Assembly: GCF_030272615.1 (NCBI RefSeq)
Contig: NC_081408.1
Span: forward strand, 337,556,793-337,620,792
Direction: 5' to 3'
DNA: 64,000 bases
DNA from: Cryptomeria japonica
Taxonomy: Eukaryota; Streptophyta; Pinopsida; Cupressales; Cupressaceae
The number at the start of each line of letters is the position of its first letter. The first letter of the stretch is position 1. The notes under the pieces were generated by a model, which was given only the letters and a program-made list of their open reading frames with translations, searched no databases and was not told the origin of the DNA. Positions 36,889 to 49,570 of the stretch are shown here, piece by piece. The translations under genes and the position numbers were made by a program.

Positions 36889-39223
36889 AGACGGTGCAAT
36901 TTATCGCGTCGTTTCAAAGAAAGAAAAATAGGTGTGAAGAAATGCCCCATAAAATGTAAATTTAATGGGTGGTATTCCCCCTCGAGAGATGGGCTGAATT
37001 TTTTTTTGAAAAATCGGGCGATCTCTCGAAAAAGAATGAAAAGTGGAGGGGAGGTAGAATAAAAGAAATTAGAACTAATGATGAAAGAATGGGAGAAAAT
37101 GGAGTGAATATGAAGAAACAACAAGCCAGCGAGTACCCTGAGGTCATGCAAGAGATACATAGTAGATGTAGTGTGGGGTTTGGATTGATGCTATACAATT
37201 GATCAAAATTGGTTGGACAATCTGGTGCAATCAGTTTAATTGCCCCAGTCAAGTCAAAGCGTGACAGTTGATGTTAGTTGGTCGCTTGGACATGATAAAG
37301 TCTGAGTAAGTGAATCAAAGTGACCTGATGTGACTTAGACAATTGATATAATTGCCTGATGAAGTCAAGGTGTATGAAGCAAAATACTCATTGAGACGTA
37401 GACAATTGATGTAATTGTCCGTTGGATTGTGTTTGATTGGTTGATCAATTGAGAGTGTGTGTGTGTGTGATGGATGGTTGTGGGGAATCATGGCAACCCC
37501 GTTGAGACTAGGTCATTATGATAAATGCCTAATGTAGTCTAGGATTACCATAATCGATTACCTGTTGAGACCCGAAGATACTTGATCAAAGTATCTGTTG
37601 ATAGTCTAGGTGTGTGGGAGTCGATGTATCTATGTAGACAGAGTAACTAGCTTAATTTTGTGGATGAGTGAAGATGGGAGTCGATGGAGAGATTAGGATG
37701 ATGTTGATGATCAAGATAGGGAGGGTGAGGGGGGATTCGATGTTAGATAGAAGATATGGAGGACTAGGACCGAGTCCTATGGAAGAAGATGAGTAAAATA
37801 GAGTATACATTATTTTGACTATGTATGCATGATATGCAACTATTATGAATGTATGGATGGGTGGAATGCAACGAAATGCAATATATACAGATGAGATGAG
37901 ATGACGATCCATGGTGCTTTATTTTTCATCATTGAGCTTTAAAATGTTGTAAGAAAATACAAGCAACTTGACATAAAGATTCAAGATGACCAGAGTATTT
38001 CTTACATGGATTTGATATAGCAAGTTAATACAAGCAACTTGATATAATGGATCAAGTTGACCTGAGTATTGCTTGCAGAATAGATAAGTATTATCTCCTC
38101 TCATGCATGACTTGGAACATCCTCCTTGATCTTAGACTGATCATATCCTGAGACAAGTGCATACCGTACTAAGAGATAAAAACCTTTATCCAGTTTGGAT
38201 GAGGAGGAACTAAAGAAAGAGCATTGTACCTGCAAACAAATAGTATATACATAAAGAATAAAGAATAAGGATCCTTGGTAATAGTTCATGCTCATATGGT
38301 CGAGGTATACGCTATAGTCAGCAAGCTGTAATGATCTATGACTGCATTTGGCATAAGATCACGTAGCTTGGTGAACTGCCCACGTAGACACCATTAGTAC
38401 ATGCCCTAGTACTTCATCGGAATAATGTGTCGAAGATACACAAACAATGCCGTAGGAACCTGATATAAATTACTAGACCATAAATCAACCAAGTATTTGA
38501 TAGCGTAAACTGAATTTTCTTGTCAAAGAAAATGTCATCTTGTCTTTGTTTTGGTAAGGAAGGATGCATCCTTGTTGAAGACAGTTTTGAGTGTTGATGT
38601 TGATTGTGTGGTCGATTGATAAGTGGTCATTTTGTGGAGTATATCACAATGTTTGTTTGGTATCTGTGCGGATGAGTATGTACAATGTGTTGCAATGTTT
38701 TTGTTTTATTTTTTATGTTTTTTGATGTTTTTGGATTTTGTGAGACGTTTTTTGAATATTTTTGGATTTTGTGAGACCTTTTTGAATGTTTTTGGATTTG
38801 GTGAGATAGTTTTAAATGAATAACTTTAATGAATCACAAGACAATGTAGAATCCACTTCCATCAATAGGTTAAAGGCATTGCCCCCAGTTTAGACATGAC
38901 TATAAAAAAGTGGGATGCAAGATGCATGTAGTACTTTCTTGGATTTGTAGATTTATAACAAGCCATGGTTGATGGATGGATGGATGTATGTATGAAGTAG
39001 ATGTGATCGCAACAAGTTTGAAAGACAATGGAGCCATAGCCTTTTAGGAGTGGCGCCTGTTTGCCAGGTTTTCACCATCGCACTTACCCAAGGTGCCACC
39101 GGAGTGGTTGTTCACTGTTTGGATGCATTTTTTTATTTTTATTTTTGTGTATTTCTTCAAGACATTTTTTTGAATGTTTTTGGTATTTTCTGGTATGCAG
39201 GGGAGCCTGATGCTCTGTACAGC
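36889..39223 (-). other. Tat-1 non-coding 3' region
   Basis: About 2.3 kb between the integrase stop and the polypurine tract. It shows scattered repeats: CAATTGATGTAATTG-type words at 37240-37440, and a tandem of about 30 bp (TTTTTGGATTTTGTGAGAC) at 38715-38815. I see no envelope-like protein on either strand. Long 3' regions are usual in Tat elements. Confidence 0.55.
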
Positions 39224-42200
39224 TTAGGTATAAAACCGTTTGAGGTGCATGCTATTGATTGGATCTGCGAGTGGTTCTCCTTTTGAAGTAGCCAACTGAT
39301 ATGCCCCAGACCCAAATACAGTAGTGGCAACGTATGGGCCCAGCCAGTTTGATTCAAACTTGCCTTGATGTTCTCTGTTTGGTTGGTTGTGAGGATTCTC
39401 TCGGAGAACAAGATCACCTACCTCAAATGTACGAGGTCTAACTCGGTGATTCTAGCTTCTACTCATGTGCTGCTGATAGGCTTTGAGATGGTTGTATGCA
39501 GCTTGTCGCTTCTCATCTAGTAACTCTAAGTCCTGAAGACGGGATACTCTGTAGGCTTCATCATCTATTAGATTATGCAAGGAAACCCGTAGTGATGGTA
39601 TCTCCACCTCAATAGGTAAGATAGCTTCGGCACCATAGACCAATGAATAAGGAGTTGCGCCTGTAGGGGTCCGAATGCTAGTTCGATATGCCCATAGTGC
39701 TGGATTCAATTGAACATGCCAATCACGGCTGGCATCATTGACTGTCTTCTTTAGGATTCTTAATATGTTTTTATTGGATGCTTCGGCCTGACCATTGCCT
39801 TGTGGGTAATAGGGAGTGGAAAAGCGGTGTTGGATATGAAATTTCTCACAAAGTTCACGGACATCCTGATTTTTGAAAGGAAGACCGTTATCTGTGATGA
39901 TGGACATGGGCACACCATACCGGCAAATGATGTAGTTGAGGATGAATGAGGCGATCTTCTTGCCGGTGACTTGGGTAAGTGGAACAGCCTCGATCCACTT
40001 TGTGAAATATTCGGTGGCGGTAATAATGAATTTATGGCCATTGGATAAAGATGGATGGATTTTACCCACAAGGTCAAGACCCCATTGACAAAAAGGCCAT
40101 GGTGTTGTGATTGGTTGTAGTTCCTGGGCCGGTGCATGTATCAGGTCACCATGAACTTGACATTTCTTGCATTTTCTGACAAAGTAGTAGGAATCCTTTT
40201 CCATAGATGGCCAATAGTATCCATTGCACAGAAGTTTCTTGGCTAATGACGGACCACTTGCATGGGTTCCACAAATCCCTTCATGTACCTCTTCCAAAGC
40301 CTTTGTTATCTCACCTTGTTTCAGACATTGAAGGAGAGTACCATCAAGACCACGTCGGTATAGGGTTTCAGCAATAATGGTATATCGAGCAGTTTGGCGA
40401 ATGAAGGTTTTACGTTGGTTATTCGATTGGTTGGGAGGAAGGGTGTGATCGTGAAGATAGGTATAGAACTCACTGTACCAAGGGGATTCAGAACCGACAA
40501 GGCGACATATCATTTCGGATTTGGGGATATCATAAGCGGGAATCCAAAGCTGTTCTACCAAGAACTCGTAGCGTGTTGAATTTTGTGGAAGATCTAGGAG
40601 AGATGCGATGGTAGCCATAGCGTCAACAGCTCGATTCTGATCTCTTGGTATTTGCTCAAAAGTGATAGTAGTAAATGATGTCTTTAGATTGTCCACCATT
40701 TGCTTATATGGCATGAGTTTATCATCCTTAGTCTGATATTCATCAGTTGCTTGTCGAATGACCAGTTGTGAGTCGCCATATACTTGCAGTTCTTGTAATT
40801 TCCATTATACGGCTAGCCTGAGTCCTGTGATCAAGGCCTCATATTCTGCTATGTTGTTTGTGCATGGGAATGTGAGCCTGTAAGACTTCGGGATGCTATC
40901 ACCTTGAGGTGTGATAAACAGAATGCCTGCCCCCGAGCCATGCCTAGTGTATGAACCATCAAAGTATAGTTTCCATGGTTGTACTTTTGTGATCATGAAT
41001 ATCTCTTCATCTGGAAAATTGGAAATGAGGGGATGATCGCCTATGAGTGGTGCATCGGCCAACTGATCTGCAATAACTTGCCCTTTGATAGCTTTACGGT
41101 CCACATACTCGATGTCAAATTCACTTAGAATCATCACCCATTTGGCCAAGCGGCCTGTCAATGCTGCTTTGCTGAGTAAATACTTGAGTGGATCAATCTT
41201 TGCAATGAGTTGTACCTTGTGTGTTAACAAATAGTGCCTTAGTTTAGTAGCTGCTAAGATTACTGCTAGGCAAGCTCGCTCAATAGGTGTGTAATTGAGT
41301 TCATAGCCCACCAGTGTGCAAGAGATATAGTAAACAACACACTCTTTTCCTTCTGCATTATGTTGTGCCAGTAGTACACCCAATGCTGTACTTGTTGCTG
41401 AGATATAGAGTAACAACGATCTACTTGGATCTGGTGGCATCAACAATGGTGGATTCATGAGATAGTCTTTAAGCGTCTGAAATGCTTGTTGGCATCGGGC
41501 ATCCCACTGAAAGCGGATATTCTTGTGTAGCAGGTGTGTGAATGGGTGACACTTATCAGCCAATTGTGCAATGAATCTTCGGATGGATTGAAGTCATCCT
41601 TGTAGGGTCCTTAGCTAACTAATATTCTTTGGAGGTGGCATGTCCATGATTGCCTTAACCTTCGCTGGATCGACCTCAATGCCTTTGCTTGAGACAATGT
41701 ATCCTAGAAGCTTTCCGGAGGTTACTCCAAAGACACATTTCTTTGGGTTGAGTCGAGCATGGTATTGTTCCAGTCTATCAAAGATTTTATCTAAGATGTG
41801 GAGATGCCCGTCTCTGGTGAGTGATTTTGATAGTAAGTCATCCACATAATCTTCCATCATAGTATGCATCATGTCATGGAAGATGGTGGTCATTGCTCAT
41901 TGATTGGTTGCTCCGGCATTCTTGAGACCGAAAGGCATTACATTCCAGCAGTATGTGCCCCATGGACATGTGAAGGCTGTCTTATGTTGATCTTCTGGTG
42001 TGATCTTTATCTGATTGTATCCTGAAAAGCCATCCATGAGTGAAAGCATGGCGTGTCCTGCTGTCAGATCCACTATGATGTCGATATTTGGTAGGGGGAA
42101 GTCATCCTTAGGACAGGCCTTATTCAGATCTCTGAAATCAGTACAAATGTGGATGCCCCCTTTTGGTTTGCCGACAGGTACAATATTGGAGATCCACTCT

Positions 42201-43120
42201 GCATAATCAATGGGTCGAATAAAACCAACATCTAGGAGTTTCTTGAGTTTTGTTTTGACTAGCACCGCAATCTGGGGATGCATCTTACGAAGCTTCTGCT
42301 TGACAGGTTTGGCCCCTTCTACTACAGTAAGGTGATGCATGACTAAATCAGGATCAAGCCTAGGCATGTCTGCATATGACCATGCAAAGTTGATCTGACG
42401 CTTCTGGAAGAACTCTATAAATTTAGGCTTTTCCTCTAGAGTGAGAAGAGATGCCAGATGTATGATATGAGGATTTTCAGGAGTCCCCACATTGTACTCT
42501 TTGGTTTCCTCGATGAGAATTGTTGATCATTCCTGTTGTGTACTATCAGGGAGAATGTCAAACCCTTCATCCTCAGGTGCCTCAGAGAGGTTTTCACTGT
42601 TGGATACGCTCTTTCTTTTTACTTTTGTCGGATCAAACAGTGCCACAGTGTGGTTTTCACTGGAAGATCCATGTTTTATTGTTATATTTTTGCAGCTGAA
42701 AGGTTTGGCATCCGCCCCGAAGTATGTTGCGCTATTAAGTTCAATGGCGAATCCAACTTTGTGATCCCCGCTTGGTAGGTTATCCCTTAATTCGAAAAAG
42801 TCAATGATAGCCTCATCGTTTTGGAAGAAGTCAAGACATGGGGGATTTGGTTGGTTCCATTCGATGAGTTCATGGTGGACAATGGGCATTACTTCATCGA
42901 CTAGGTTAAGTTCGTTAGAGGTATTAGTGAGGGTTAAGACGTTATGGTGAAGGTCATTGATGGTACTTTCCCTGTCAGAATCAGGCGTAGGATGAGGTGT
43001 AGGGTCTGTGGAAGACGTTTCCAGTTCAGGAACCCAAGTGGTCTTTATCTGTGGTTCTCCATAAACAGGGATGTCTTTGCGTGGTGGAGGTGGTGATGTG
43101 TCTTCCTCATCTGAAGTGTT
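39224..43120 (-). pseudogene. Tat-1 pol: reverse transcriptase, RNase H, archaeal-type RNase H, integrase
   Basis: One frame runs from 43120 to a TAA at 39224. It is broken by TGA 42527, TGA 41897, TAG 41615, TGA 41594, TAA 40805 and TAG 39452. Reverse transcriptase has CTDFRDLNKACPKDDFPLP and DYVDDLL (about 41800-42350). RNase H covers about 41000-41560. A second RNase H (YFDGSYTRHGSGAG, NIAEYEA) lies at about 40700-40970. Integrase has the zinc motif ending CKKC, then ITDNGLPF and GQAEASNKN, and a C-terminal domain with GKFESNWAGPY after the 39452 stop. Family alignments have arginine at 41897 (QRAMTTIF) and 41594 (LQGRLQSIRRF). Catalytic residues are retained, so loss of coding is recent point decay. 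Confidence 0.92.
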
Positions 43121-45218
43121 AAGCAAATAGAATATGTGTGACTTAAATTTGAGTATGTGGGATGAAAATGCCCTTCCATAGGTTTGAAGAATTATGAAAC
43201 GTAATCAATCTACTCAGTGCTTCAGCCATTATTATGAAAAGGGAGGGGGATAAAGGATCACCTTGACAGATACCTTGAGAAGAGGAAAACAAACCTACGT
43301 ATGTTCCATTAACTAGAACTGAGAATTTTGCCCCTATAATGCAAGATAGGATCCAAGTACACCATCTACTATCAACCCCAAATTTGAGGAGTGTATGGCG
43401 GAGGAAAGTCCAATTGACTTTGTCATAAGCCTTCATCATATCCAATTTTATGATCATTGCTTCTTTATCAAATTTTGATACTGAATGTATGATCTCATGA
43501 GCTATCAAAGCACCCTCTGAAGTCTCCTTTCCTAGTACAAAACCCCCTTTTTGCTGGGAAATGATTTTGGGGAGTAACTTTGCTAATCTGATTGCTATTG
43601 CTTCTGTAACAATTTTGTAAATGATGTTGCAAAGTGAGATTGGTCAGAAATCTGAGGAGGATGGGCATGCCACCTTGGGAATCAAACAAATGTGTGCTGT
43701 ATTGAATTGCTTAAGCATTTTACACTTCCTTCTAGACTCCTCCACCAATTTCCAAATGTATTCACCTAAGAATGCCCAACATTTTTGAAAGAAAAGAGTT
43801 GTGAATTCATCTAGGTCTGGGGCCTTCTCTGGCTGCATGGAGAAGACCACCTGCCTGATTTCTAGGAGGGAGAAAGGTTTGAGAAAATCTTCATTATTTT
43901 GATAAGAAATCAAGGACGAGATATGTCACAGGACCAATAAATTATCTTGGGAGAGGTTTCCATTATTGTCTCCTGCCTCATTGGAAAATAAAGTGGTGAA
44001 GAACTTGACACCTTCATTTTGGATGCCTTCCTGGTCTGTAATGAGTTTACCTATGGAGTCATGAATCTAAGTCAAGAGGTTAGAAGGCCTTCTCATTTTC
44101 ACTGAGGAATGCAAGAATTTAGTATTTTGGTCACCCTCTTGCAACCAAAGTTCTTGTGATTTCCGCTTCCAAAATATCTTTTCCCTTAGGAGGATTTCTT
44201 CTAAAGTCTCATTTTTTTGCTTTTGAATTTTATAGGTCTGATCATTAATTCGATGTTTGATAATGTCCTCATTCATATTTTTAATATCTTCCTCAACTTG
44301 TGCCTTGTGCACAAAGATGTTTTTGAAAATTGTTTTGTTCCCATGTTTGATTTTCATCTTAATTCATTGCATTTTCCTTGCAAATTGATAAATTCTAGAG
44401 CCTATGAAAAAGGGTGCAACTTTCCACCATTGTTCTAGATAAGGTAAGAATGAAGTATCTCTGAGCCACATCTATTGGAACTTAAAGAATCTCTTAGACT
44501 TTGAAAACCATGGCTTCAAAACTATGGAGATTTGGATGGGAAAATGGACTAATTCCGTTAGGGGTAAAATTTTCGTTGATGGTTTGATAGATCTAGTTAG
44601 CCATATGGGATTGAAAAAGAATATATCTAGCCTCTCTGTAATATGGAAGAATCCCTACCTTTTTTTTGTCCATGTAACATTCCCATTCAATGGAAAGCAA
44701 TCTGTTAGTGCATTATTCCTAATGAAATCATTAAACTCTTGCATTACTTTCAAAGGGGGGACTATACCACCTATTTTGTCCTTTAGAGAGCCGAGAGCAT
44801 TAAAATATCCTGCAATTACCACTGAAATCTCTGAGAAGTTTTCCAATGATTGTGAGATTGAGTCCCATAATAAATTCTTTCCCATGGTCGAGTCAGGGCC
44901 ATATACTGAGATTAAGTGGAATGAGATATCAAAAACCATGACTTCCACCTGTATATATTTTTCCTTGATTAGGATTAATTTTATTTGTACACTCTTCTCC
45001 TTCCATAAGATTGATAGGCCCCCGGAAGCCCCAATTGCTTGGGAAGACACAAACTTCCACTATTTCCATTTCATGAAGGGTTGGTCCTGGGGAGTTTTTG
45101 AGAACTTAGTTTCTTGGATTAGTATGATATCTGCCCTTGAATTCTCTAATTGAGATTTTATGAGGTGTCTATTGTTAGGGGCGTTTAGGCCCCTAACATT
45201 CTAGGAAAGGAGCTTCAT
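43121..45218 (-). pseudogene. LINE ORF2 N-terminal part: endonuclease and truncated reverse transcriptase
   Basis: Start at ATG 45218 (MKLLS, then NVRGLNAP with the usual Trp now TAG). The apurinic-type endonuclease domain includes LIQETKFS, ISVYGP and IAGYFNA; the last is normally AGDFN, so a catalytic Asp has become Tyr. Reverse transcriptase follows with FFQKCW, DF.PISLCN (Arg now TGA), KAYDKVNW and GICQGDPLSPSLF, and ends at VTHILFA. The next residues would be the catalytic DD, but at 43121 the sequence changes to Tat-1. The rest of the protein resumes at 23540 without the deleted part. Several stops and frame changes; dead copy. Confidence 0.88.
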
Positions 45219-45938
45219 TTGTGGCCCGAAGAGTTACACACTCTCCTCAGGCAAAATTTCTCTTCCAAAGTGGATTGTGTGCCCACTCGAATGTCTTGTT
45301 TTGTCTGTTTAGCAAGTTTTAACTTCTTTGGGGGCCTTCCCACTTTTTATTTTATCTTCTTAGGGATCTCCTTTTTCTTGGATTGTGATTGTAGGATGGA
45401 TGAGGTAAGGGAAGGTGTCTCAAATGTTGATATCTTTTTCAGACATAGAAAGTCCTGATGCCTCATTTTTGATATCTTTAGGGGGTTGAAAAATGAAAGA
45501 AAGAATGACATTCTGTTGGAGTTTGAGGGGCCAAGTGGTGGGGCTCCAAAGGTTTTTTGGAATTATGGAATTAAGAGAGAGGGAGGTGTGGAAAGAGGAG
45601 AATGAGTTCCAGCTGAATTGATAGCATCTCCTATTGAATTTTTATTCTAACCTCATCAACCCTATCTGAAGTGAAGGATAGATTGAGTTTTTGTTGTGTC
45701 CTCAACTCATCCCAATATAGGATGGTGGATGGAGGTTGACATGACCTAGGAGCTAAAAGAGGTAGTGTATGAATTCTTCATCAATAAATTTATGACATGC
45801 CTTAACAAGTTGAGTCTCAATGATGTCATCCAATGATCCCAGTAAAAAATTATGTTTGAATTCCATAACAAAGTTCCTATTCTTGAGTAACATAGTAGAA
45901 GGGTGAATTGGAACTTCCTGAGAGTATACAAATTGAGT
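45219..45938 (-). other. LINE region between ORF1 and ORF2
   Basis: Short broken frames only. It probably holds the decayed end of ORF1 and the inter-ORF spacer; I see no zinc knuckle here. Confidence 0.5.
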
Positions 45939-47443
45939 CTAAGAAAAAAATCCATGAGAGTGTAGGATAATAAGTATGCAATAAAAAAAGAGTATCTCTG
46001 GTTGCAAAGTCCGACAAAGTTGCAGAGTAGGATGAGAAAGAGGAATGCTTGGGGCTAAATCTCTATGAAGAGTTCTCCTTTTGAAGCATTCAGATGGATC
46101 TGAGCAGAAGTCTTCGTACACCATGATGTCTTGCTGGACAAGATTTGAGCATTGGGAGGTAAGTTGTCCTAGGAGGTGATTGTGTTGGTTCACAAAATCT
46201 GGATCATACATGACTACCTCTTGACTATAAGAACCAAATTTTGAATCGATGATGATTCTGGTAGGGGTCGGCTTTGGTAGATCAATCAAAATACACACCT
46301 TCGCTGTCCTTTCTGTATGTTCAAAAGGGATTAGGTCATTCTTCATGAAAATGCCAAGTTGGTTTGCCATAGCTTCAACGAGATCCAAACCTCTATCCTC
46401 TAGAGGTAGAGATGGGAAAGAGAACCATCTTGGAGAAAATTTGATGCCTGCAAATTTTCTATTGAAATTGGGTAGCCAAGGTAGGGTAGATAAACCAATA
46501 CCCTCACAAAACCAATCCTTTTGCTTATGGGTCCTATCACGGTCGGCTTCGGATTCAAACATAGCAATGAAAAAAATGTCTAACAATCCTTTCCATGCCA
46601 ACAAAGCCCATTTGTGTAGGATATTGATGCTGATAGGATTATAATCTATTTTTCCTATCAATGTCGTTTCCTTGAAGATTTTAATCTGGGACCTTAATAC
46701 CTCTTCTAGGATGGTGATCTTGTACATTCCCTGTGTGTCTCCTCTACCCACATTTGAAGGCTATTATAAAGTGGCTTTCTACTATTGTGTGATCAAATTA
46801 TTTCAAACCCAGACTTTGAGAGTCTCAACTCTGTTATCTTTTCCCCATTGTTATGATGAAGAAATTCCTTATTTCTTTCTGTGTTCTTTTTTGTCCTCAG
46901 TTCTGACCCTGCTTGGTTTAGTTTGAAGAGAGATCCGAGGGTGATATTGTTGGGATAGGAGGGAAATCTTGACTTACTCATCTTAGAACCCCATTGTCGA
47001 CCCGAGCTAGAGCTATTCCCATAGTTTAAGAAGTTATTCTGAAATGCTGTTTGGGAATGTTGACATTGAAGGAGGGTTTGAGCGCTTTGTTAGATCCTTC
47101 TGATACAACCAAAAGCTTTTGCCATCTTGGCAAATGTCAAAAATGGGTTGTTCCTATGGTGTCTAAGAGAAGAAACTTGGAGAGGCACCTTGTTCGGTTT
47201 GGAGAATCTGAAGAGAGGTAATTTTCCCTTCTCATTCTATAAATGTTTAGAAACCCCCGTAACAGAATAATCTTGTCTCCATCTCTGCCAATGTTTATTT
47301 TGTTTAAACTGCCAAGGTTTCGAATCTTCCTTTTTGCCTCTGTACTTGTGTTCCTGCCATCCCCACTGTTGATCCCTGTGAGCTCTGACCTGGCGATTTA
47401 AAAAAAAAAACTTCTCACTTTGGAGCCATCTGCCCAGAGCCAT
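45939..47443 (-). pseudogene. LINE ORF1: nucleic-acid-binding gag-like protein
   Basis: Likely start at ATG 47443 (MALGRWLQSEKFFFLNRQ), 26 bases inside the 5' end of the LINE, as in L1 elements. The frame is interrupted at 47237 and 46793, and a frameshift leads to the longest piece, 45939-46751 (270 codons). That piece includes KWALLAWKGLLD, IAMFESEADRD and GLSTLPWLPNFNRKFAGIKF, which resemble the DUF4283-type RNA-binding domain of plant LINE ORF1 proteins. It would coat LINE RNA with ORF2. Assignment rests on position and this resemblance. Confidence 0.72.
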
Positions 47444-47468
47444 CCTCTTTTCAATCAAGGTACAAACT

Positions 47469-49555
47469 CTTATGGGAGAGATTGTTATATTTGTAGTGAA
47501 TGCTGGAAATGTTCTTATTGGTTATGCCTTGCTATTTGATTATAGGTATCTCATTTTAGATATATCATATTGTTGAGATTTTGGTTCCATGATATGGATT
47601 ATTATATGATTATGTTGGTATTAGCATTATGGATTTAATTTTGATTATGGGATATCGGAACCCTTGGATGGATGTGTTATGTGATTAATGGGATTCTATG
47701 TGTATTGATGTTATACCCTAGGTTTTAGGAACATGATAGGGGGAGTGGCTTCCAAGTGGGTGCTGGGGCCCCCAAGTGGCTACTAGGGGATCTCATTAGA
47801 AGTTTTCTATAATCAAGTGATAATCTTAATTAAATTAATTTAGGGGTTTGGGTAGCTCTCACATTAAACAAGGCAATTTGTGGTGCCCCACCCATGGCCT
47901 AGCATGCTAGTTCAGGTGCAGGATGAGATTGAGAAGGCCTTGTTGGCATGACTATACTCTCTTGTCTTCATGAAAGGCTGAGTTGGTTTTGCATGGGTAT
48001 CACTTGGGCACCAGGGTCTAGCGAGAGACTGGTAGGGAAAACCTTGTTGATGGGCACTAGAGTCTAGAGATCACCAAGGAAACCCTTGTTGATAGCATAT
48101 GATGACACTCCTTTCCTATATGTCTTCTACTACCTTTGCCTTGATTCGATGGTAGCCTCTAGTGTTTTTGAGATTTGCGAGTAATCCTTGTTGAGTATTT
48201 TGTTCATATCCATTGTAGTTTTTCATGTTGAGAGTTAGTCTTTTGTTATGTTCCTTGGATGTTAGGTGTTAGCCTAAGTTTAGAGTGTGTGTGGGACCTT
48301 ATGTCATTGTCCAGAGAATGGGGGGTGGACCTTTTGGGTTCCGCATGGCCGGGTGGTTTGATGCCTTCTTCCATTGGGGTTTCCCCTATTGGGTGTTCAT
48401 GTGTGTGATGGATATTAGTGCTTCTCTTTAGTTTGTGCTTGGATTCTTGGAGCAATTATCATGTTTTCCTTGTGATTGGAAGACTTCATTATAATATTTG
48501 TTATATAAGGAGGTTCATCCTTTCCTTTTTATTTGTATATAAAAAATGTAACCTTTGTATCATGGCATTCTATTTGTAATGATTGACCTATATCAGCGAT
48601 GTATTCATGTATGAGAGGTATTATGTAATGTAATGTAATGATATTTTTATTCTATGTGGAATTGGTGTTGGTTATGTTATGGGAATGTATAGATTCTATC
48701 ATGTTGAATGTCCTAATGGATTAAGTAAAAATGGTTATTGGTTGAGTAAAATAATGCAGTATTTTTTGTGGGTGAGACATGATATGTAATTTAGATTATT
48801 ATTCTTGTAAGTTAGCATTTGTAGTTCCTTGTTGGAATAGATGGTATTTAATTGTATTGAACATATTTGTATTCATTATAAAATGCATTGTGTAACATGC
48901 AAGGACTTGTGTGGATTATTCTATTTTAGAGATAGTTGATTATGTTCTAGATTGGAAGGAATTATCTAGACGATTGAAATTAAGGGTTAGGAACATTTGG
49001 ATTTGGTACATTTAAAATGAACCCGTCGTATTGGTAGTAGTAATATGTCCTAGATTTATGAGTAAATGATAGTGTGAAGGAATTACCTAGACGATTGGAA
49101 TTAAGGGTTAGGAACATTTGGATTTGGTACATTTAAAATGAACCCATTGTATTGGTAGTAGTAATATGTCCTAGATTTATGGGTAAATGATAATGTGGTC
49201 AATGGATATTGTTAATGGTTATATCTCATGTATGCATAATGGTTTAGTTAAATTATTACTTTCCTATGCTTCTAAAATGAAATGAATATCATGATTATTG
49301 TAGGAAATGATGTGGTAGAGTTATATGATGCTTTCATGTCCTAAAGTTAAGTAATGACGTTGAGATAGCTTAGGGAATGTAATTCTATATGTTGCAAGCT
49401 AAATTTCGCTTGCGTATTTATGTTCATATGAACATGTTTAGTTAATGAATTTGTTTATCTTGAGTTATATGTGTTGTATTAGTTTTTCTAAAAAAAATCT
49501 CTATTTTCTAGTTAGTTGGTTAGTTTTCTCTAGGCTATTTTTGGCAAACATTACA
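47469..49555 (+). repeat. Family D LTR copy 2, last segment, with right LINE duplication
   Basis: Begins with the right LINE target-site duplication and continues as family D LTR. It parallels copy 1 at about 14650-16027 (for example the GGGTGGTTTGATG.CTTCTTCCATTGGG stretch near 15310 and 48350) and ends TTGGCAAACATTACA. Two neighbouring blocks near 48955-49070 and 49075-49190 (GGTTAGGAACATTTGGATTT and more) form a 120-bp tandem duplication. Confidence 0.7.
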
Positions 49556-49557
49556 TC

Positions 49558-49570
49558 TAGCATTAGAGTT
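49558..49570 (+). other. Decayed tRNA-Met primer site of the family D element
   Basis: TAGCATTAGAGTT, just after the LTR end, differs from TGGTATCAGAGCC at five positions, all transitions. The position right after TACA makes a decayed Met site plausible but not certain. Confidence 0.4.

Larger units (their letters stand above)
35197..43120 (-). mobile_element. Ty3/gypsy Tat-lineage element (Tat-1), 5' part deleted
   Basis: Minus-strand order is (lost gag) - reverse transcriptase - RNase H - second, archaeal-type RNase H - integrase - long non-coding 3' region - polypurine tract - 3' LTR. Two RNase H domains are a mark of the Tat/Ogre branch. The LTR is homologous to that of the plus-strand Tat element at 57761. 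The right side ends abruptly at about 43120 inside the region before reverse transcriptase, where LINE sequence starts, so gag, protease, leader and 5' LTR are gone. Confidence 0.88.
20651..47468 (-). mobile_element. L1-type LINE, full ends but split by a 19.6-kb nested block
   Basis: The 3' end is a run of T on the plus strand at 20651-20659 (the poly(A) tail). The 5' end is at 47468. Both are flanked by CTTATGGGAGAGATTGTT. LINE sequence occupies 20651-23540 (3' region, RNase H and zinc-binding domain) and 43121-47468 (ORF1, endonuclease, first part of reverse transcriptase). Everything between is later LTR elements (23541-43120). About 1 kb of LINE, from the ADD catalytic motif to the zinc-binding domain, has been lost at 43120/43121. 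The long perfect duplication shows this is one insertion, not two LINE fragments. Confidence 0.88.
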
